Under the pieces are notes generated by a model that searched no databases, was not told where the DNA came from, and saw only the letters and a list, made by a program, of their open reading frames with translations. A DNA stretch of 64,000 nt from Marinobacter fuscus (GTDB lineage Bacteria > Pseudomonadota > Gammaproteobacteria > Pseudomonadales > Oleiphilaceae). A program made the position numbers and the translations under genes. The stretch covers positions 1 to 64,000 of the forward strand of contig NZ_PXNP01000023.1 in the NCBI RefSeq assembly GCF_003007675.1, written 5' to 3'. This document shows, piece by piece, positions 43,957-53,407 of this stretch (position 1 is the stretch's first letter; each line of letters starts with the position of its first letter).

Positions 43957-44568
43957 GTGGCTGTTCGTTACATTGAGACCTGCCGTTTGCCGACGCCTTT
44001 CGGTGTATTTGATATGCACGGCTTTGAAGAGCCGGACACCGGGAAAGAGCATGTGGCGCTGACTCTCGGGCAAGTCGACAGCGGAGAGCCGTTGCTGGCC
44101 CGCACTCACTCCGAGTGCCTGACCGGAGACGCCCTGTACAGCATGCGGTGCGACTGCGGTTACCAGCTTGAGGAAGCCCTGCGCAGTATCGCCCGCGAGG
44201 GCCGGGGTATTCTGCTGTATCTGCGTCAGGAAGGCCGTGGCATCGGCCTGCTCAACAAGATCCGGGCTTACCGCCTGCAGGATCAGGGTGCCGATACCGT
44301 GGAGGCCAATGAACAGCTGGGTTTCGGGGCGGATCTGCGGGATTACAGCATGTGCAAGGATATGCTGGAGCATCTGGGTATCCGCAGTCTGCGGCTGATG
44401 ACGAACAATCCCCGCAAGGTCAAGGCACTGGAGTCTTACGGCATTCGTATTGCCGAGCGGGTGCCTCTGCATGTGGGCCGCAATCCCCACAACGAGCATT
44501 ACCTGAACACCAAGCAAAGCAAGCTGGGCCACTGGCTTGAGACCCATCAGGACGACGATGTAGTTTAA
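43957..44568 (+). CDS. ribA: GTP cyclohydrolase II RibA
   Basis: First step of riboflavin synthesis from GTP. The zinc-binding cysteines lie in [18 protein letters not shown] (about 49-66), with [32 protein letters not shown] and the C-terminal [20 protein letters not shown] 43957 behind GAGGA gives 203 aa, matching the monofunctional E. coli form in length; the longer in-frame ORF from 43801 is leader. No FMN riboswitch was recognised. Confidence 0.95.
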   Translation: MAVRYIETCRLPTPFGVFDMHGFEEPDTGKEHVALTLGQVDSGEPLLARTHSECLTGDALYSMRCDCGYQLEEALRSIAREGRGILLYLRQEGRGIGLLNKIRAYRLQDQGADTVEANEQLGFGADLRDYSMCKDMLEHLGIRSLRLMTNNPRKVKALESYGIRIAERVPLHVGRNPHNEHYLNTKQSKLGHWLETHQDDDVV

Positions 44569-44579
44569 CCGGCAATTCT

Positions 44580-44627
44580 GCAGGCAGCGGCCCCGACCGG
44601 GGCTGCATCAGATTGGCTGCCTGCCGC
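44580..44627. other. Nested palindromes between convergent ribA and dxs
   Basis: An inner near-perfect inverted repeat GCAGCGGCCCCG/CGGGGCTGC lies within outer arms CAGGCAGC and GCTGCCTG. There is no T run, so this is at best a Rho-independent-like end structure for the convergent genes. Confidence 0.4.
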
Positions 44628-44653
44628 CTTCGAGACCCCTGGTCAACGACTGC

Positions 44654-46585
44654 TTATTTCGACAAGGCCGTACTGTTTTGCGCTGAGCGATGCAGCCTGG
44701 CTTCAATGCTGGCCCGGATACCTGCAGCATCCAGCCCGCAATCGGCCAAAAGTTCACTGTGCCCCCCGTGCTCGACAAAATCATCCGGCAAGCCTAACTG
44801 TAGTACCGGAATGAGCAGCTGTCTGCCGTGCAGAAACTCTGTTACTGCGCTGCCCGCCCCACCGGCAATAACGTTCTCCTCAAGGGTTACCAGCAGATCG
44901 TGGGATTCTGCAAGTTCCAGAACCAGCGCCTCATCCAGTGGTTTAACGAAACGCATGTCTGCAACGGTGGCCCCCAGCGCCTCGGCGGCTTCCAGAGCGG
45001 GCGCTAACAGAGTGCCAAAGTTCAGAATGGCAATACCCTTGCCGTCCTTTACCCGCCGGCCTTTACCGATCGGCAGCGTGCTGAGGGATTGCTGGATCTT
45101 CGCGCCGGGACCCGTGCCCCGTGGGTAGCGCACCGCCGCGGGGCCCTTGAACTCCAGTCCGGTATGCAGCAGCAGGCGGGTTTCGTTTTCGTCCGAGGGG
45201 GTCATCAGGATCATGTTCGGAATACAGCGCAGATAGCTGATATCGAAAGCGCCCGCATGGGTAGGGCCGTCTTCACCAACCAGCCCCGCGCGATCAATGG
45301 CAAACAGTACGTCCAGATTCTGGATGGCAACATCGTGTACCAGTTGGTCGTAAGCCCGCTGCAAAAAGGTTGAGTAGATTGCAACCACCGGCTTGGCCCC
45401 ATCACAAGCCAGACCTGCCGCCAGAGTGACTGCGTGTTGCTCGGCAATGGCGACGTCGAAATAGCGATCGGGAAAACGCTCGGAAAACGCCAGCAAATCC
45501 GAGCCTTCACACATGGCGGGGGTAATACCGGCCACCCGATTGTCGCGCTCGGCCGCATCGCAAAGCCATTGCCCGAACACGTTGGCGTATTTCGGCCGTG
45601 ACGGGGCCTGCACAACCGGGGCTGGCTCTTTGGCGGGTACCGGTTCGATCTTGTTGATGGCGTGGTAGCCAACCGGGTCTGCTTCGGCGGGCGCAAACCC
45701 TTTGCCTTTGGTGGTGACCACGTGCAGAAATTGCGGGCCGTCCAGCTCACGGATGTTTTCCAGGGTTTCCACCAACAGGGGAAGGTCGTGTCCGTCAATT
45801 GGGCCGATATAGTTGAACCCCAGTTCCTCAAACAAAGTGCTGGGGGCGATCATGCCTTTGAAGTGTTCTTCGGTTTTCTTGGCCAGCGCCATCAGCTGCG
45901 GCGCACCTTTGAGCACTTTTTTGCTGCTGTCTCGGACCTGGTTGTAGGTACGGCTCGACAGCAACTTGGCGAAGTAGTTTGACAGCCCGCCGACATTGTG
46001 GGAAATCGACATGTCGTTGTCGTTCAGAACCACCAGCATATCCGCATGCAAATGGCCTGCATGATTCAGGGCTTCAAACGCCATGCCGGCAGTCATGGCG
46101 CCGTCACCAATCACCGCAATGCTCTTGCGCCCGGTATTTTGCATACGGGCCGCGATGGCCATACCCAGGGCGGCGCTGATGGAGGTACTGGAGTGGCCAA
46201 CGCCAAAGGTGTCGTATTCACTTTCGGCCCGTTTCGGGAACCCGGCCAGGCCACCCTTGCGCCGAATGCTGCCCATTTGCTCTTTGCGACCGGTCAGAAT
46301 CTTGTGGGGGTAGGCCTGGTGCCCAACGTCCCATACCAGGCGGTCTTCCGGCGTGTTGAATACGAAGTGCAGCGCCACGGTCAATTCCAGGACACCGAGC
46401 CCGGCACCAAAGTGGCCACCGGTCTGACCGACCGACCAGAGCAGGAAAGCGCGAAGCTCTCTGGCCAGGCGGGGCAGGTCTTCTGCCGGCAACTCTCGAA
46501 GCTGGGCGGGTACGTCGATCCGGTCCAGCAGCGGTGTGTTGGGGCGCTGCGAAGGGATTTCCCTGAAAATATATGTGTCCTGCAT
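44654..46585 (-). CDS. dxs: 1-deoxy-D-xylulose-5-phosphate synthase Dxs
   Basis: Thiamine-diphosphate enzyme that condenses pyruvate and glyceraldehyde-3-phosphate, the entry to the MEP isoprenoid pathway. [15 protein letters not shown] (about 75-89), the cofactor motif [16 protein letters not shown] (about 152-167) and [18 protein letters not shown] (about 425-442) are clear. The 643-aa length is normal. It follows ispA and xseB on the minus strand and also seems to have its own promoter. Confidence 0.97.
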   Translation of the reverse strand: MQDTYIFREIPSQRPNTPLLDRIDVPAQLRELPAEDLPRLARELRAFLLWSVGQTGGHFGAGLGVLELTVALHFVFNTPEDRLVWDVGHQAYPHKILTGRKEQMGSIRRKGGLAGFPKRAESEYDTFGVGHSSTSISAALGMAIAARMQNTGRKSIAVIGDGAMTAGMAFEALNHAGHLHADMLVVLNDNDMSISHNVGGLSNYFAKLLSSRTYNQVRDSSKKVLKGAPQLMALAKKTEEHFKGMIAPSTLFEELGFNYIGPIDGHDLPLLVETLENIRELDGPQFLHVVTTKGKGFAPAEADPVGYHAINKIEPVPAKEPAPVVQAPSRPKYANVFGQWLCDAAERDNRVAGITPAMCEGSDLLAFSERFPDRYFDVAIAEQHAVTLAAGLACDGAKPVVAIYSTFLQRAYDQLVHDVAIQNLDVLFAIDRAGLVGEDGPTHAGAFDISYLRCIPNMILMTPSDENETRLLLHTGLEFKGPAAVRYPRGTGPGAKIQQSLSTLPIGKGRRVKDGKGIAILNFGTLLAPALEAAEALGATVADMRFVKPLDEALVLELAESHDLLVTLEENVIAGGAGSAVTEFLHGRQLLIPVLQLGLPDDFVEHGGHSELLADCGLDAAGIRASIEARLHRSAQNSTALSK

Positions 46586-46625
46586 CAGCTCGGGTCTTTG
46601 TCAGAATATGGAATCAGTCGCTGGC

Positions 46626-46654
46626 ATTATAGGGGATGAGGCGGGTCGGTTTCA
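46626..46654 (-). promoter_or_regulatory. dxs promoter
   Basis: On the minus strand a perfect TATAAT (46626-46631) has TGAAAC 17 bp upstream (46649-46654). It lies in the 111-base gap between ispA and dxs, about 40 bases before the dxs ATG. Confidence 0.5.
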
Positions 46655-46696
46655 TACATCCCGGGCCAGTTGTTACAAAACGTTCGTCATCGTCGC

Positions 46697-47593
46697 TCAG
46701 TGGCGGCGCGCCACCACATAGTCGGCGATGGCTCTTAACGGGTCGGCTTCTGGCCCGAACGCCTGCAGGGCTTCTAGAGCATTGCCACGCAGCCTGGCCA
46801 GGTGTTGTCTTGCACCGTCTACCCCAAGCAAAGCCGGATAGGTGGGTTTCTCTTTTGCCATATCCGACCCCTGGCGTTTGCCGATAACGGCGGTGTCCCC
46901 TTCGATGTCCAGCAGGTCGTCCTGTACCTGAAAAGCCAGCCCAAGAGCGCTTGCATAGTCTGCCAGCCTGGCAAGCTGGTGCGCGGTGACTGATTCGCAG
47001 GCCAGCGCGCCCAGTTTCACGCTGGCTTCAATCAGGGCTCCGGTTTTGTGGCGGTGCATAGTCTCCAGCTGCTCGAGGTTGAGCATTTTGCCCACCGATT
47101 CCAGATCAATGGCCTGGCCGCCAACCATGCCCTGCTGGCCACTGGCGCGGGCAAGTTCGGAAATCATGGCCACGCGCTGGCGGTCGGAAAGATCCGGCGC
47201 ATTGCTCAGCAGGTCGAAGGCAAGAGTCTGGAGCGCGTCACCGGCAAGGATGGCGCTGGCCTCATCGAATGCGATATGGACAGTCGGCCGGCCACGACGC
47301 AGATCGTCGTCATCCATGGCGGGCAGGTCGTCGTGCACCAGCGAGTAGGCGTGAATCAGCTCCAGGGCGCAGGCAGGCACCAGTGCAGCGGGCTCCGGTG
47401 TGCCCATTGCTCTGGCAGCGGCCAGGCAGAGTGCCGGGCGTATGCGCTTGCCGCCACCCAAAACGCTGTAGCTCATGGCTTCCCGAAGGCGTACCGAGGG
47501 GCTGTTCCGGGTAATGTGTTGATCCAGTGTTTGATCAATGAGTTGCCGGCAATGTTCGAGGTATGCCTGTGCCTGGGGAATGCGATCGTTCAT
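46697..47593 (-). CDS. ispA: Farnesyl diphosphate synthase IspA
   Basis: Makes geranyl and farnesyl diphosphate, precursors of undecaprenyl phosphate and quinone side chains. The first aspartate-rich motif is HDDLPAMDDDDLRRG (about 83-97) and the second is FQVQDDLLDIEGD (about 225-237). ATG 47593 overlaps the xseB TAA by one base and gives 298 aa, the normal length; the longer ORF into xseB is rejected. Confidence 0.96.
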   Translation of the reverse strand: MNDRIPQAQAYLEHCRQLIDQTLDQHITRNSPSVRLREAMSYSVLGGGKRIRPALCLAAARAMGTPEPAALVPACALELIHAYSLVHDDLPAMDDDDLRRGRPTVHIAFDEASAILAGDALQTLAFDLLSNAPDLSDRQRVAMISELARASGQQGMVGGQAIDLESVGKMLNLEQLETMHRHKTGALIEASVKLGALACESVTAHQLARLADYASALGLAFQVQDDLLDIEGDTAVIGKRQGSDMAKEKPTYPALLGVDGARQHLARLRGNALEALQAFGPEADPLRAIADYVVARRH

Positions 47594-47850
47594 TAATGGC
47601 TGTCGTCTGCAGTGAAAGGCCGTGATTCCAGAGAGCCGTCGCTGTTCTGGATGAGTTGCTGTACCCGCTGTTCGGCGGTTTTCAGCGCTGACTGGCACTC
47701 CCTGGTCAGTTTGACGCCACGCTCGAAGGCTGTCAGCGATTGTTCCAGGGACAGTTCGCCCTGCTCCATATCGCGCACCAGGTTTTCCAGCTCATCCAGA
47801 GATTTTTCAAAGTCGGCAATCGAATTGCTGCTGTTGTTCCCGTCGGCCAT
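47593..47850 (-). CDS. xseB: Exodeoxyribonuclease VII small subunit XseB
   Basis: Small helical subunit that pairs with XseA in the single-strand exonuclease. The 85-aa product has the family pattern [20 protein letters not shown] (about 14-33) and [25 protein letters not shown] site precedes the ATG. First gene of the conserved xseB-ispA-dxs operon; xseA is not in the window. Confidence 0.95.
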   Translation of the reverse strand: MADGNNSSNSIADFEKSLDELENLVRDMEQGELSLEQSLTAFERGVKLTRECQSALKTAEQRVQQLIQNSDGSLESRPFTADDSH

Positions 47851-47888
47851 GGGGCGACCTCCGCTAGACTGTTGCGTAAAGAGCGCGG

Positions 47889-47894
47889 ATTATA
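47889..47894 (-). promoter_or_regulatory. xseB-ispA -10 element
   Basis: On the minus strand TATAAT lies 39 bases before the xseB ATG, between the NRDE gene and xseB. The -35 region is GC-rich and not convincing. Confidence 0.45.
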
Positions 47895-47908
47895 CCAGAA
47901 CCGCGGGG

Positions 47909-48682
47909 CTACCGCTGCCAGCGGAATTCACGTTTTTCCAGTGCCTGGCCCCCGACACTCCAGCTTTGCTCTGTCACCCTTACCTCGCCGTCGGCGGCGA
48001 CCGAAACAAGCGTGGTTGCCCGAGTGCCGTAGTGTTCACCGACGATAAACGGAGAGGATAGAAAACGCTCGGTATCCAGCCCCACGCCGGTATCCGGCAG
48101 GGTGGAATCCGGTGCAGGCGTCGAGTCCTTCAGCAGTGGCAGAAGCTGATTGTGCAGATGCAGTGACTGGTTACCCGCGCTTTCCACGCAGCGGGTGAAG
48201 GCGGAGCGAAGCCTGAGCATTTTAGGCCACGGGGTTTGCAGCAAGTGATTGCTCAGGCCGTAACTGCCGCGAAACAGATTTCGACCCGGATGCGCATCGC
48301 GATTGCTGTAGTACCAGCTTTCGGCAGTATCCAGGCTGACCAGGTTGAAGCCAGCGTAACGATTCCTGTTGGAGTCAAGCCGGGGTTGCAGGGTTTGTCG
48401 TGTTTCGGCAAGTGCCGCGATTGGCAGTTCGCCCCGGGTCTGGTGGCCTGATTCACGGCTGCCTTCCCGGACGTTGGTCACGGCGGCAACCCGGCCATCT
48501 TCCCGGATAGCCAGCCAGGTGCCCCCGGACTGAAGATCTTTTCCGGCCAGAACGCGTTGCCCGTCGCCGGTTTGCCACCAGTCCATCAGCGCGGTAGGGC
48601 GCCGGAAAAACTCATCCCGGTTGGCCGCCACAACCAGCGGAAAATGTCGATTCTGTCCGATAGCGAAAGCAATAAGGCACAT
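47909..48682 (-). CDS. NRDE-family (TANGO2-like) protein
   Basis: Belongs to the family named for its Asn-Arg-Asp-Glu motif, seen here as VVAANRDEFFRRPT (about 16-29) after MCLIAFAIG. The N-terminal Cys2 resembles an Ntn-hydrolase nucleophile, and GTWLAI lies near residue 55. The cellular role is not established; eukaryotic TANGO2 relatives are linked to haem or lipid handling. ATG 48682 gives 257 aa and is preferred over the upstream 48736 start because Cys2 is then positioned as in the family. Confidence 0.85.
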   Translation of the reverse strand: MCLIAFAIGQNRHFPLVVAANRDEFFRRPTALMDWWQTGDGQRVLAGKDLQSGGTWLAIREDGRVAAVTNVREGSRESGHQTRGELPIAALAETRQTLQPRLDSNRNRYAGFNLVSLDTAESWYYSNRDAHPGRNLFRGSYGLSNHLLQTPWPKMLRLRSAFTRCVESAGNQSLHLHNQLLPLLKDSTPAPDSTLPDTGVGLDTERFLSSPFIVGEHYGTRATTLVSVAADGEVRVTEQSWSVGGQALEKREFRWQR

Positions 48683-48776
48683 GATCCTGTGAAATCCTGT
48701 CTGAAGGCTGCAGGCGAAAGCATTCATGCGTATCATACCAGCCTCGTTTTAACTGCTGTGGTCTGGAGCCGAGCGC

Positions 48777-49568
48777 ATGTTAGCCATCATCATACTGTAT
48801 TTGTTACTGGGAGCACTGGCCGGCACCATGGCAGGGCTATTCGGAATCGGCGGCGGCCTGGTTATCGTACCGGTGCTTATTTTCAGCTTTGGCCTTCAGG
48901 GCATCAGCCCGGAGATCGCAGCACACCTTGCTGTAGGTACGTCGCTGGCCACCATCGTATTTACGTCCATCAGTTCGATCCGCACCCACCATCAGCATGG
49001 CGCCGTGCGCTGGGATATTTTCCGGCCAATGACCGCAGGCATTGTCATCGGAGCCGTGCTCGGTGCCTGGACGGCGGCCTCGTTGAGTGGCCCGGTTCTC
49101 GAAACCATTATTGGTATATTTGTCATCCTGGTCGCCCTGAAAATGATTTTTGAAGTGAACCCCAAACCCGGCCGCGGTGTACCGGGCCACGCAGGGCTGG
49201 GGGTTGCCGGTGGGCTGGTAGGTTGGGCGTCAGCCATTTTCGGCATTGGCGGAGGTACTCTCACGGTGCCTTACCTGAGCTGGTGCAACGTGCGTATGCA
49301 GCAGACAGTTGCCACATCCGCTGCCTGTGGTTTTCCGATAGCCATTGCCGGAGCCGTCGGTAACGTCTGGACAGGGTGGCAGCATCCGGAGCTGCCGGAT
49401 CTGAGTGTCGGCTTTATCTATCTGCCTGCCCTTGTAGGCATTGTGGCCACCAGTGTCTTTTTTGCCCGCCTGGGTGCCCGTCTGGCTCACCGTTTGGATG
49501 GCCGGTTACTCAAGCGTATCTTTGCCGTTGTGCTGGTTATCGTTGGACTACGGTTTCTTTTAAGCTGA
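48777..49568 (+). CDS. TauE/SafE-family sulfite/organic-anion permease
   Basis: Predicted inner-membrane exporter of the TSUP (DUF81) family, about eight helices arranged as two repeats. The repeat signature GxxxGxxGGxxxxP appears as [14 protein letters not shown] (about 19-32) and [14 protein letters not shown] (about 151-164). Substrates in the family include sulfite and sulfonates; the one here cannot be told from sequence. Divergent from the NRDE gene; followed 10 bases later by lgt. Confidence 0.88.
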   Translation: MLAIIILYLLLGALAGTMAGLFGIGGGLVIVPVLIFSFGLQGISPEIAAHLAVGTSLATIVFTSISSIRTHHQHGAVRWDIFRPMTAGIVIGAVLGAWTAASLSGPVLETIIGIFVILVALKMIFEVNPKPGRGVPGHAGLGVAGGLVGWASAIFGIGGGTLTVPYLSWCNVRMQQTVATSAACGFPIAIAGAVGNVWTGWQHPELPDLSVGFIYLPALVGIVATSVFFARLGARLAHRLDGRLLKRIFAVVLVIVGLRFLLS

Positions 49569-49578
49569 GAGAACAAGC

Positions 49579-50364
49579 ATGCTGCAACACCCACAGTTTG
49601 ACCCGGTGGCCATCTCGTTGGGCCCCCTGAAAATCCACTGGTACGGGCTGACCTATCTCGTTGGCTTTGCTGCGGGCTGGTGGCTCGGCCGTCTGCGTTC
49701 CCGAAAGCCCTGGTCGCCAGTAACGGAAGAGCAAGTTGGTGATCTGCTGTTCTACATGGCACTGGGCGTCATCCTGGGCGGGCGTTTCGGTTATGTGGTG
49801 TTCTATAACTTCGATGCCTTTATCGCCGACCCGCTCTGGCTGTTCCGGGTTTGGGAAGGGGGTATGTCGTTCCATGGCGGCCTGCTAGGGGTCATGGTGG
49901 CTATGGGCTGGTATGGCCGCAAAACCGGTGCCGGCTTCTGGAAAATCGCCGACTTTGTCGCGCCACTGGTGCCCGTTGGCCTGGGGGCGGGGCGTATTGG
50001 AAACTTTATCAATGGTGAACTCTGGGGTAAGCCCACCGACGTTTCCTGGGGTATGGTCTTCCCGCAGGCCCCCGACGCTCTGGCCCGGCACCCCTCTCAG
50101 CTGTACCAGTTTGCGCTGGAGGGTGTCGCGCTGTTTGTGGTTCTGTGGTGGTTCTCTTCCCGGCCTCGGCCGAAGATGGCGGTGTCCGGGCTGTTCCTGA
50201 TCTGCTACGGAGTCTTCCGGTTTATCGTGGAGTTCTTCCGTCAGCCAGACCCGCAGTTGGGCTACCTGGCCTTTGATTGGCTGACCATGGGGCAGGTGCT
50301 GTCCACACCCATGATTGCCGCGGGTGCGGCACTGATGTTCCTTGCTTACCGGAGAAACGCCTGA
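49579..50364 (+). CDS. lgt: Prolipoprotein diacylglyceryl transferase Lgt
   Basis: Inner-membrane enzyme that moves diacylglycerol to the lipobox cysteine of prolipoproteins, such as LpoA in this window. The 261-aa product has about seven transmembrane helices, [10 protein letters not shown] (about 95-104) and the Lgt signature [17 protein letters not shown] (about 134-150). It overlaps thyA by one base (TGATG), the usual lgt-thyA pair. Confidence 0.97.
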   Translation: MLQHPQFDPVAISLGPLKIHWYGLTYLVGFAAGWWLGRLRSRKPWSPVTEEQVGDLLFYMALGVILGGRFGYVVFYNFDAFIADPLWLFRVWEGGMSFHGGLLGVMVAMGWYGRKTGAGFWKIADFVAPLVPVGLGAGRIGNFINGELWGKPTDVSWGMVFPQAPDALARHPSQLYQFALEGVALFVVLWWFSSRPRPKMAVSGLFLICYGVFRFIVEFFRQPDPQLGYLAFDWLTMGQVLSTPMIAAGAALMFLAYRRNA

Positions 50365-51203
50365 TGAAAGCCTACCTCGACCTGATGCAGGATGTTGTCG
50401 ACAACGGATTCAACAAAGGTGACCGCACCGGCGTGGGTACCCGCTCTGTGTTTGGTCGCCAGATGCGTTTCAATCTTCAGGACGGGTTCCCGCTGGTTAC
50501 CACCAAAAAAGTCCACCTGCGCAGCATCATCTACGAACTCCTGTGGTTCCTTAAAGGCTCCACAGACAACACCTGGCTGGCGGAACGCAAAGTCAGTATC
50601 TGGAACGAGTGGGCGCTGGAAAATGGTGATCTGGGCCCGATTTACGGCAAGCAATGGCGTAGCTGGCAGTGCCATGATGGCCGGGTGATCGACCAGATCA
50701 GCGAGGTGATCGAGCAGATTCGCACCAAACCCAACTCCCGCCGTCTGATTGTCTCTGCCTGGAATCCGGCTGAACTGCCCGATGAATCCGTGGGCCCGCA
50801 AGACAACGTGAAGGCCGGGCGCATGGCGCTGGCGCCCTGTCACTGCCTGTTCCAGTTCTATGTGGCCGACGGCAAACTCTCCTGCCAGCTCTATCAGCGC
50901 AGTGCCGACCTGTTCCTTGGCGTACCCTTCAATATTGCTTCCTATGCCCTGCTGACCCACATGATTGCCCAGCAATGCGGCCTTGAGGTTGGTGAGTTTG
51001 TGCATACCTTCGGGGACTGCCACCTGTATCAGAACCACCTGACTGACGACATTGTGTTCGAGCAACTCAAGCGTGAGCCCCGGGCGTTACCGAAGCTGGT
51101 GATCAAGCGGAAGCCTGATTCCATCTTTGACTATGAATTAGAGGATTTCGAGTTTGAGGGCTACGAGCCGTATCCGGTGATTAAAGCGCCTATTGCCATC
51201 TGA
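50364..51203 (+). CDS. thyA: Thymidylate synthase ThyA
   Basis: Methylates dUMP to dTMP using methylene-tetrahydrofolate. It shows [11 protein letters not shown] (about 22-32), [15 protein letters not shown], the catalytic Cys in [12 protein letters not shown], and the nucleotide-binding [17 protein letters not shown]. The 279-aa length is close to the family. ATG 50364 overlaps the lgt stop; the longer ORF inside lgt is rejected. folA follows, which regenerates the folate it oxidises. Confidence 0.97.
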   Translation: MKAYLDLMQDVVDNGFNKGDRTGVGTRSVFGRQMRFNLQDGFPLVTTKKVHLRSIIYELLWFLKGSTDNTWLAERKVSIWNEWALENGDLGPIYGKQWRSWQCHDGRVIDQISEVIEQIRTKPNSRRLIVSAWNPAELPDESVGPQDNVKAGRMALAPCHCLFQFYVADGKLSCQLYQRSADLFLGVPFNIASYALLTHMIAQQCGLEVGEFVHTFGDCHLYQNHLTDDIVFEQLKREPRALPKLVIKRKPDSIFDYELEDFEFEGYEPYPVIKAPIAI

Positions 51204-51217
51204 CCGAGGAACTGACT

Positions 51218-51733
51218 ATGCGTAAGGCCCTTATTGTCGCCATGGCCCGCAACCGGGTCATCGGCCGAAACAACAAGTTGCCCTGGTACCTGCCGGGTGA
51301 CCTCAAGTATTTCAAGCAGGCCACCATGGGCAAGCCCATCATCATGGGGAGAAAGACCTGGGACTCCATTGGTCGCCCACTGCCCGGGCGCATGAATGTC
51401 GTTATCTCACGGAACCCGGAATGGCAAGCGCCGGCGGGCACGGTTTCAGCCGCATCGCTGAAAGAAGCGTTGATCAAAGCCGAAGCCCAGGCCGAGCTGG
51501 ACGGTGGTGATGAAGTGATGATTATTGGCGGTGGCCAGATTTACGCGGAAACCCTGCCGACCGTAGACCGGATGTACATTACCCGGGTGCACGCCGATGT
51601 TGATGGCGATGCCTGGTTTCCGGAAGTGAACTGGGATGAGTGGGAAGAAATCGGACGCGAAGACTTCTCCGCGTCTGACAATAATCCTTACGACTACAGC
51701 TTCGTCGTCTACCAGCGCAGCCAGTCAGACTGA
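51218..51733 (+). CDS. folA: Dihydrofolate reductase FolA
   Basis: Reduces dihydrofolate, the by-product of ThyA. The 171-aa product has NRVIGRNNKLPWYLPGDLKYF in the form IGRNNKLPWYLPGDLKYFK (about 15-33), GRKTWDSIGRPLPGR and IGGGQIYAETLP. GAGGA precedes the ATG. It lies 14 bases after thyA. Confidence 0.97.
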   Translation: MRKALIVAMARNRVIGRNNKLPWYLPGDLKYFKQATMGKPIIMGRKTWDSIGRPLPGRMNVVISRNPEWQAPAGTVSAASLKEALIKAEAQAELDGGDEVMIIGGGQIYAETLPTVDRMYITRVHADVDGDAWFPEVNWDEWEEIGREDFSASDNNPYDYSFVVYQRSQSD

Positions 51734-51759
51734 ACCAACCGGCTGGCTGATTAAAGGCC

Positions 51760-53283
51760 TCAGCGCGGGGCGCGCTTGGGGCCTTTGCTGGCAGGCTTGC
51801 CGCCCTTGCCAGCAGGCTTACCACTTCTGGGGCCGCCCTTACGGAAGCCGGGCTTGCCGTCCTTGCTGAACTTCTTGCCCGGGCCACCTTTACGAAAGCC
51901 GCCTTTACCCGGCGGACCCTTACGGTCACGACGGGGCGCGGTAGACACTTCAGGCAAAGCCTCCGGCTGCTCCAGCGGCAGCGAATCCGGCTGGGACGCT
52001 TCCATCCAGCACGCCAGCGCACCTGCTACGGCGGCCATATCCATCTGGTTGCGCTCGGCAATGTCATCCAGCAATGCGATTGCCTTGGCGGCGCGAGGGT
52101 CGTCGGTGAAGCCCAGAAGTTGCGATTCAAACTGCTCGACCCGCATTTGTTGCAGGGCGGCAGGTGATGGCAGCTGGTAGGGCTCCATTGGCGAATTGGT
52201 GGCACGTTCCAGGGTGCGCAGCCAGCTGCGCTCACGGGGTGTTACCAGCAGAATCGCCTTGCCGGTGCGGCCTGCGCGACCGGTTCGGCCAACCCGGTGG
52301 ATATAGGCCTCGGTGTCATAGGGTACGTCGTAGTTGATGACGTGGGTGATCCGGGGCACGTCGAGGCCGCGGGCCGCAACATCGGTGGCGATGATAATGT
52401 CTTTGCTGCCGCGCTTGAGATCTTCCACCGTCTGCTCGCGCTGGCGCTGGTTCAGATCGCCGTTCAGAGGCGCTACTGCGTGGCCGCGGGCCGACAGTTT
52501 TTCCGCCAGCAAAGTGGTTTCTGCCTTGGTGCGCACGAAGATAATGGAGGCGTCAAATGGCTCCACCTCGAGTATGCGAGTCAGGGCATCCAGCTTGCGC
52601 TCGGCATAAACCGGCAGCACAAACTGGGCGATGCGCTCCACTGTGCGGGTTTCGCTCTCGATTTTAACTTCGGTGGCGTTTTTCAGGTAAGTCTGCGCAA
52701 CCTTCTTGATTTGCGGCGGCATGGTGGCCGAGAACAGGGCGCGCTGACAGTTGTCCGGGGTCTTCGCCAGAATGGCCTCTACGTCATCGATAAAGCCCAT
52801 GCGCAGCATTTCATCGGCTTCGTCCAGCACCAGAGCCTTAAGGCCATTGAGCTTGAGCGTGCCTTTGCGCAGGTGATCCAGCAAACGGCCGGGTGTACCC
52901 ACGATCACCTGGGCGCCACGCTTCAGTCCGCGGATTTGCGGTGAGAAATCCTGGCCGCCGTAGATCGGCAGAACGTGAAAACGGCTGAACTTGCTGGCGT
53001 AGGTGGTAAAGGCCTCCGCCACCTGGATGGCCAGCTCCCGGGTAGGCGCCAGCACCAGAATCTGGGGCTCGGCAACGCTGGCGTCGATGCGGCTCAGCAA
53101 CGGCAGGGCGAAGGCGGCGGTTTTGCCTGTTCCGGTCTGGGCAACACCCAGTAAATGATTGCCGGACAGCAGGGCCGGAATAGACTGCGCCTGGATCGGC
53201 GACGGAGTTTCATAGCCAACGGCGGAGACAGCTTCTAAAACAGCTGGGTCCAGCCCCAGGTCGGCAAAAGACAATTCTGACAT
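51760..53283 (-). CDS. DEAD-box RNA helicase, DeaD-like without the C-terminal RNA-binding domain
   Basis: ATP-dependent RNA unwinding enzyme. Motifs in order: Q motif PSPIQAQSIP (about 27-36), AQTGTGKT (about 49-56), PTRELA, TPGRLLDH, VLDEADEML (about 155-163), SAT, and HRVGRTGRAGRTG (about 325-337). A helical segment after the helicase core resembles the DeaD dimerisation region. The RNA-binding domain of E. coli DeaD is missing; instead the last 60 residues are a Gly/Lys/Arg/Pro repeat tail. ATG 53283 gives 507 aa. Confidence 0.9.
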   Translation of the reverse strand: MSELSFADLGLDPAVLEAVSAVGYETPSPIQAQSIPALLSGNHLLGVAQTGTGKTAAFALPLLSRIDASVAEPQILVLAPTRELAIQVAEAFTTYASKFSRFHVLPIYGGQDFSPQIRGLKRGAQVIVGTPGRLLDHLRKGTLKLNGLKALVLDEADEMLRMGFIDDVEAILAKTPDNCQRALFSATMPPQIKKVAQTYLKNATEVKIESETRTVERIAQFVLPVYAERKLDALTRILEVEPFDASIIFVRTKAETTLLAEKLSARGHAVAPLNGDLNQRQREQTVEDLKRGSKDIIIATDVAARGLDVPRITHVINYDVPYDTEAYIHRVGRTGRAGRTGKAILLVTPRERSWLRTLERATNSPMEPYQLPSPAALQQMRVEQFESQLLGFTDDPRAAKAIALLDDIAERNQMDMAAVAGALACWMEASQPDSLPLEQPEALPEVSTAPRRDRKGPPGKGGFRKGGPGKKFSKDGKPGFRKGGPRSGKPAGKGGKPASKGPKRAPR

Positions 53284-53342
53284 GAATGTACTCGGTGTTC
53301 GGAGGGTACGGCATCGCCGGGGGCAATGCATGATTGTTGCCC

Positions 53343-53378
53343 AGTATAGTCGTTTCGGGAGATTTTTTACACGACTAT
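53343..53378 (-). promoter_or_regulatory. Candidate helicase promoter with overlapping inverted repeat
   Basis: On the minus strand TATACT (53343-53348) is a good -10 about 60 bases before the helicase ATG. Perfect arms ATAGTCGT (53346-53353) and ACGACTAT (53371-53378), separated by 17 bases, overlap the -10 and the -35 region, as a repressor operator might. Confidence 0.45.
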
Positions 53379-53407
53379 TGCTGGCCGCCGGGTAGGTAGT
53401 TGCCGTT

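Noticed and set aside
51770-51945. Repetitive G/C-rich stretch as a CRISPR or tandem-repeat locus
   Set aside because: It is coding sequence for the Gly/Lys-rich tail of the helicase, with irregular units.
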